From Desulfuromonadales bacterium (GTDB lineage: Bacteria; Desulfobacterota; Desulfuromonadia; Desulfuromonadales; BM103), in NCBI GenBank assembly GCA_030614505.1, contig JAUWTX010000066.1:1-8641 (forward strand): a stretch of DNA of 8,641 bases, written 5' to 3'. How positions within the stretch are numbered: the stretch's first letter is position 1; each line of letters opens with the position of its first letter. Of the stretch, positions 5,516 to 8,641 are shown piece by piece. The position numbers and the translations under genes are program-made. The notes beneath the pieces were generated by a model that had not been told where the DNA came from, ran no database searches, and was given only the letters and a program-made list of their open reading frames with translations.

Positions 5516-7379
5516 CCCGTCTCTGGAGGAAACTCCCGGCCTGCGCCGCCGCTTTATCATCTCTTCATTGATCGTCGTCGGCATCTTCTGCATTTTTGCC
5601 CTGCGCCTGTGGTTCCTGCAGGTTCTCGGTGTTGATCATTACCGCAACCTTTCTGAACGCAACCGAATCCGTCATGTTGCCATCCATGCACCGCGAGGAG
5701 CTATCTTTGATCGTCATGGGACTTTGTTGGTTGACAACCGACCGGCGTTCGCTGTTTCGGCCCTGCGCCAGGAAGTTGGTGACCGTGGCCCTCTTTTTGC
5801 TGCGCTGAGTGAACTCTTGGATGTTGACAAGGAATACCTCGAGGAACGCTGGCGTGCAGGACAGGGCTTGCCGCGCTACCGGCCAATTCCTCTTCTCGAA
5901 GATGTTGGTCGTCAAGCGATGGAAAAGGTTCAGGAGAATTCTGTCGACTTGCCTGGGGTTCTTGTCGAAGTAAAGCCGCTCCGTGACTATCCCTATGGCA
6001 ACATGGCCGCCCATCTGTTCGGTTATCTCGGTGAAGTTACCGAACAAGAGCTGAATCGACCAGCATTTGCCAGTTATCGTTCAGGTGAGATGGTTGGCAA
6101 GACAGCGCTGGAACGTATGTTTGAGGACAGTTTGCGCGGTGCTGCCGGACAGAAACGCATAGAGGTCAATGTTAAGGGGCGTGAACTGCGTCAGGTGACC
6201 GTTCGGAACCCGCTCCCTGGGCAGCGTCTTTATTTGACCATCGATGCTACCCTCCAGCAGGTTGCCGAAAGCGCCCTTGCTGACAAGGCCGGTGCTGTTG
6301 TCGCTCTTGATGTCAGAAATGGAGAGATCCTTGCCCTGGTCAGCCGGCCCACGTTTGACCCGGCCTGGTTTGCGCGCGGAGTCAGTGGTGAAGAATGGCG
6401 CAAACTGATCGATAATCCGCAGCACCCGATGACCAACAAGGCCTTGCGTGGACAGTATCCACCCGGATCAACGTTCAAAATGGTCGTGGCTCTGGCGGCC
6501 CTGGAGGCCGGAACTGCGACGCCTGCAACCAGAGTCCAGTGTAATGGCAGCATGAAGCTTGGCAGCTATGAGTATCGCTGCTGGAAAAAAAGAGGTCATG
6601 GCTCCGTCGATCTTCATAAAGCGATCAAGGAAAGCTGTGATGTCTGGTTTTATACTGTCGGCCTCGAAACCGGCATCGATCGGATAGCCAGTGTCGCACA
6701 GCGATTGGGTCTCGGCAAACAAACAGGTTTTCCGTTCGGGGGGGAGCGCTCGGGATTAATTCCGAACCGAGCCTGGAAAAAGAAACGTTTCGGTACCAGT
6801 TGGTACAATGGCGAAACGGTGATTTCCTCGATCGGCCAGGGATTTGTTTTGACAACTCCGTTGCAACTGGCGACGATGACCGCTGCATTGGCCAACGGCG
6901 GCACGGTCTGGAAGCCGCAGATCGTGCAGAAAGTTGTTGATCTTGAGGGCGAAACGGATTGGATACTCAAACCGGAAAAACTCATGGAAACTGCCTGGTC
7001 TGAGGACTCATTGCAGGCGGTGCGAAAGGCTATGGAATCAGTTGTCAACGATGTTGGTGGTACCGCCTGGCGTAGTCGTTTGAAAGAAGTAAGGTTTGCC
7101 GGCAAGACGGGTACGGCCCAGGTTATCAAACGTAAATCTGACGAAGAGGAAGAGAAAGAGACAAAGGACGATGTGATCCCCTATCAATACAGGGACCATG
7201 CGCTCTTCGTCTCCTATGCCCCGGTTGAGAACCCGCAGATAGCTGTCGCGGTGGTTGTTGAGCATGGTGGCCACGGTTCAAGTGCTGCCGCCCCGATTGC
7301 CAAAGCAATGTATGCCGCTTATTTTGCAGACAAAACAGAAGACAAGGAGACGACGCAGCAAGTCGTCCCCGGAGACTGA
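5505..7379 (+). CDS. mrdA: Penicillin-binding protein 2 (elongation-specific transpeptidase)
   Basis: Class B PBP of 624 residues (E. coli PBP2 is 633) that crosslinks side-wall peptidoglycan with RodA and is the target of mecillinam-type beta-lactams. It has a cytoplasmic N-tail, one membrane anchor at about 17-40, a pedestal domain including RGAIFDRHGTLLVDNRPAF (64-82), and a transpeptidase domain from about 260. Catalytic motifs are SxxK = STFK (322-325, nucleophile Ser322), SxN-equivalent SCD (377-379) and KTG (534-536). SSIGQGFVLTTPLQLA (441-456) is also typical. Cys346, Cys359, His365 and Cys378 are candidate zinc ligands. A strongly charged loop (KRKSDEEEEKETKDD, 542-556) follows KTG. 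ATG 5505 is chosen although its Shine-Dalgarno is weak, because it gives the family-length N-tail. It overlaps the mreD stop by 11 nt, implying coupling. Upstream in-frame starts would run deep into mreD and add Cys-rich residues unlike the family. Confidence 0.97.
   Translation: MSLNPSLEETPGLRRRFIISSLIVVGIFCIFALRLWFLQVLGVDHYRNLSERNRIRHVAIHAPRGAIFDRHGTLLVDNRPAFAVSALRQEVGDRGPLFAALSELLDVDKEYLEERWRAGQGLPRYRPIPLLEDVGRQAMEKVQENSVDLPGVLVEVKPLRDYPYGNMAAHLFGYLGEVTEQELNRPAFASYRSGEMVGKTALERMFEDSLRGAAGQKRIEVNVKGRELRQVTVRNPLPGQRLYLTIDATLQQVAESALADKAGAVVALDVRNGEILALVSRPTFDPAWFARGVSGEEWRKLIDNPQHPMTNKALRGQYPPGSTFKMVVALAALEAGTATPATRVQCNGSMKLGSYEYRCWKKRGHGSVDLHKAIKESCDVWFYTVGLETGIDRIASVAQRLGLGKQTGFPFGGERSGLIPNRAWKKKRFGTSWYNGETVISSIGQGFVLTTPLQLATMTAALANGGTVWKPQIVQKVVDLEGETDWILKPEKLMETAWSEDSLQAVRKAMESVVNDVGGTAWRSRLKEVRFAGKTGTAQVIKRKSDEEEEKETKDDVIPYQYRDHALFVSYAPVENPQIAVAVVVEHGGHGSSAAAPIAKAMYAAYFADKTEDKETTQQVVPGD
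7371..7374 (+). promoter_or_regulatory. rodA ribosome binding site
   Basis: GGAG lies 8 nt before the rodA ATG and sits within the last codons of mrdA (Pro-Gly-Asp-stop). It supports ATG 7383 and tight coupling of PBP2 and RodA synthesis. Confidence 0.6.
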
Positions 7380-7382
7380 CTG

Positions 7383-8480
7383 ATGTTTGATAGACGCTTG
7401 ATCACACATTTCAACTGGACTTACTTGTTGCTGATTTTGTTGATTTCGGTTATTGGCATTGCCAATATGTACAGTGCCACTTCATCCTGGATGACGGCAG
7501 TGCAGCCGGTTTACCTCAAACAATTCTACTGGCTGGGACTCGGTCTGCTGGTTGTTGCCCTGGTCTGTATCTTCGATTACCGCCACCTGGAATACTTGAG
7601 CTTTCCCTTGTACGGTGGCAACCTGTTGCTTCTGGTACTGATTTTTGCTATCGGCCGGACCAGCATGGGAGCGACTCGCTGGATCAGTTTTGCAGGTATC
7701 AATGTGCAGCCGAGTGAAATCATGAAGATCGTGATTATTGTCGCTCTGGCACGATATCTCAGTGACAAGGAACATCTGCGTGGGTTCTCTTTGTGGGAGT
7801 TGATCATCCCCGGCCTGATCCTTGGCATACCGGCTCTGTTAATCATGAAACAGCCGGACCTGGGGACTGCCCTGCTGGTATTGTGCATTGGTGGCACCAT
7901 GGCCCTGTTTGCCGGGATACAACGTTCCGCAATCATAACCCTGGGCATATCTGGGCTCGCTGCTGCCTTTGGCGGATGGTTCCTTTTGCACAACTACCAG
8001 AAACAAAGAATCCTGACATTTCTTAACCCGGAGCGGGACCCACTGGGCGCCGGGTACCATATTATCCAGTCAAAGATTGCCGTGGGGAGTGGCGGGTTCA
8101 GTGGCCTGGGTTTCATGAAGGGGACCCAGTCGCAGCTTTCTTTTCTTCCGGAACGGCACACTGATTTTGCTTTCTCTGTTTTCGCTGAAGAATGGGGCCT
8201 GGCCGGCTGCCTTCTGCTTCTGGCCCTCTACTGTTTAATCATCCTTTGGGGGCTGCACATCGCTCTGCGCTCCAACGACCGTTTCGGTATGTACCTCGCT
8301 ATCGGCGTTTCGGCCATGCTCTTCTGGCACATCGTGGTCAACCTGGGAATGGTGATCGGTCTTTTGCCGGTGGTTGGTGTCCCCCTGCCGCTCTTCTCAT
8401 ATGGTGGGACCAGCATGGTGACCACCATGACCGGGATCGGGATATTGATGAATGTGGGTATGCGTCGATTCATGTTCTGA
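7383..8480 (+). CDS. rodA: SEDS peptidoglycan glycosyltransferase RodA
   Basis: Polytopic inner-membrane glycan polymerase of 365 residues (E. coli RodA is 370). It polymerises lipid II for cylinder elongation and works as a pair with the PBP2 encoded just upstream. The hydropathy pattern shows about ten membrane segments. SEDS/RodA signatures visible are MGATRWISFAGINVQPSEIMK (95-115), KQPDLGTALL (156-165), the large periplasmic loop with QKQRILTFLNPERDPLGAGYH (206-226), SGLGFMKGTQSQLSFLPE (240-257), RHTDFAFSVFAEEWG (258-272), and the C-terminal VGVPLPLFSYGGTSM (331-345). Asp261 in the HTDF motif corresponds to the essential catalytic aspartate of the family (Asp262 in E. coli). The QLSFLPERHTDF form and the downstream position of mrdA favour RodA over FtsW. 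It starts three bases after the mrdA stop. No intrinsic terminator with a T-run follows it before the repeat array. Confidence 0.97.
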   Translation: MFDRRLITHFNWTYLLLILLISVIGIANMYSATSSWMTAVQPVYLKQFYWLGLGLLVVALVCIFDYRHLEYLSFPLYGGNLLLLVLIFAIGRTSMGATRWISFAGINVQPSEIMKIVIIVALARYLSDKEHLRGFSLWELIIPGLILGIPALLIMKQPDLGTALLVLCIGGTMALFAGIQRSAIITLGISGLAAAFGGWFLLHNYQKQRILTFLNPERDPLGAGYHIIQSKIAVGSGGFSGLGFMKGTQSQLSFLPERHTDFAFSVFAEEWGLAGCLLLLALYCLIILWGLHIALRSNDRFGMYLAIGVSAMLFWHIVVNLGMVIGLLPVVGVPLPLFSYGGTSMVTTMTGIGILMNVGMRRFMF

Positions 8481-8492
8481 ATCGGGAAGTGC

Positions 8493-8507
8493 GTGGCGCG
8501 TAGCGCG
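8493..8507 (+). repeat. Two degenerate heptamers, inverted relative to the downstream array
   Basis: After the rodA stop the plus strand reads GTGGCGC then GTAGCGC then G. These resemble the array unit seen on the opposite strand (GTGGCGA), with one and two differences. The stretch also contains a short self-complementary element (GCGC-GTA-GCGC) that could form a 4-bp hairpin, without the T-run of a terminator. It may be a decayed repeat remnant or chance GC-rich sequence. Confidence 0.3.
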
Positions 8508-8543
8508 AAAAAGATTGACACCTTTTCATTTTTATTAGCTTCC

Positions 8544-8641
8544 TCGCCACTCGCCACTCGCCACTCGCCACTCGCCACTCGCCACTCGCCACTCGCCACT
8601 CGCCACTCGCCACTCGCCACTCGCCACTCGCCACTCGCCAC
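8544..8641. repeat. Perfect 7-bp tandem array (TCGCCAC/GTGGCGA), at least 14 copies
   Basis: From 8544 to the last base of the window the sequence is 98 bp of uninterrupted TCGCCAC, 14 exact copies with no substitution, and the array runs off the window edge. It begins 63 bp after the rodA stop. Because 7 is not a multiple of 3, all three frames of a strand encode the same cyclic heptapeptide (VASGEWR on the minus strand, SPLATRH on the plus strand) and none contains a stop. This creates artificial open frames, and I do not call a gene here. The copy-to-copy identity implies recent expansion, by slippage or recombination, or active homogenisation. Function is unknown. Confidence 0.97.

Noticed and set aside
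8515..8520. Perfect TTGACA -35 box after rodA
   Set aside because: No acceptable -10 hexamer lies 16-18 nt downstream; the window there is GC-rich and enters the repeat array.
8228..8641. Minus-strand open frame beginning in the repeat array, encoding repeated VASGEWR units
   Set aside because: The heptamer array is open in all frames by arithmetic, so it creates a false N-terminus. The rest is antisense to rodA and resembles no known family.

Overview
This window looks like a chromosomal segment from a Gram-negative bacterium, most likely a deltaproteobacterium of the Desulfuromonadales (Geobacter/Desulfuromonas/Pelobacter relatives). That placement is an inference. It rests on remembered family resemblance of the MreB, PBP2 and PpiD-like proteins, the long (about 295-residue) type of PurC, and the gene order mreB-mreC-mreD-mrdA-rodA. 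No 16S gene or other decisive marker is present. Base composition is moderate and looks even across the genes, and I saw no transposase, integrase, tRNA, rRNA or CRISPR.

Layout. Two divergent transcription units share a promoter region of about 200 bp (2769-2970). Leftward (minus strand) runs a PpiD/SurA-type periplasmic peptidyl-prolyl isomerase (825-2768). It is followed after one base by purC, the purine-biosynthesis SAICAR synthetase (823-1), which is cut by the window edge. Rightward (plus strand) runs the rod-shape / side-wall elongation cluster: mreB (2971-4035), a strong intrinsic terminator (4116-4140), then mreC (4164-4982), mreD (4979-5515), mrdA encoding PBP2 (5505-7379) and rodA (7383-8480). 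From mreC to rodA the genes overlap or are separated by 3 nt, so they are almost certainly one translationally coupled operon.

Function. MreB (actin-like filament), MreC (coiled-coil periplasmic scaffold), MreD (membrane partner), PBP2 (transpeptidase) and RodA (SEDS glycosyltransferase) together form the elongasome that inserts peptidoglycan along the cell cylinder. The terminator after mreB is the clearest regulatory feature: it would let MreB be made in excess over the low-abundance membrane enzymes downstream. The PpiD-like protein is a membrane-anchored folding factor for envelope proteins. Its coupling to purC looks like operon convenience.

The right end (8544-8641) is a perfect tandem array of a 7-bp unit, 14 copies, running off the window. 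This is the only feature not explained by ordinary housekeeping biology. I found no evidence of a previously undescribed multi-gene system. Most of this window is conserved core genome, and the findings below are second-look items rather than discoveries.
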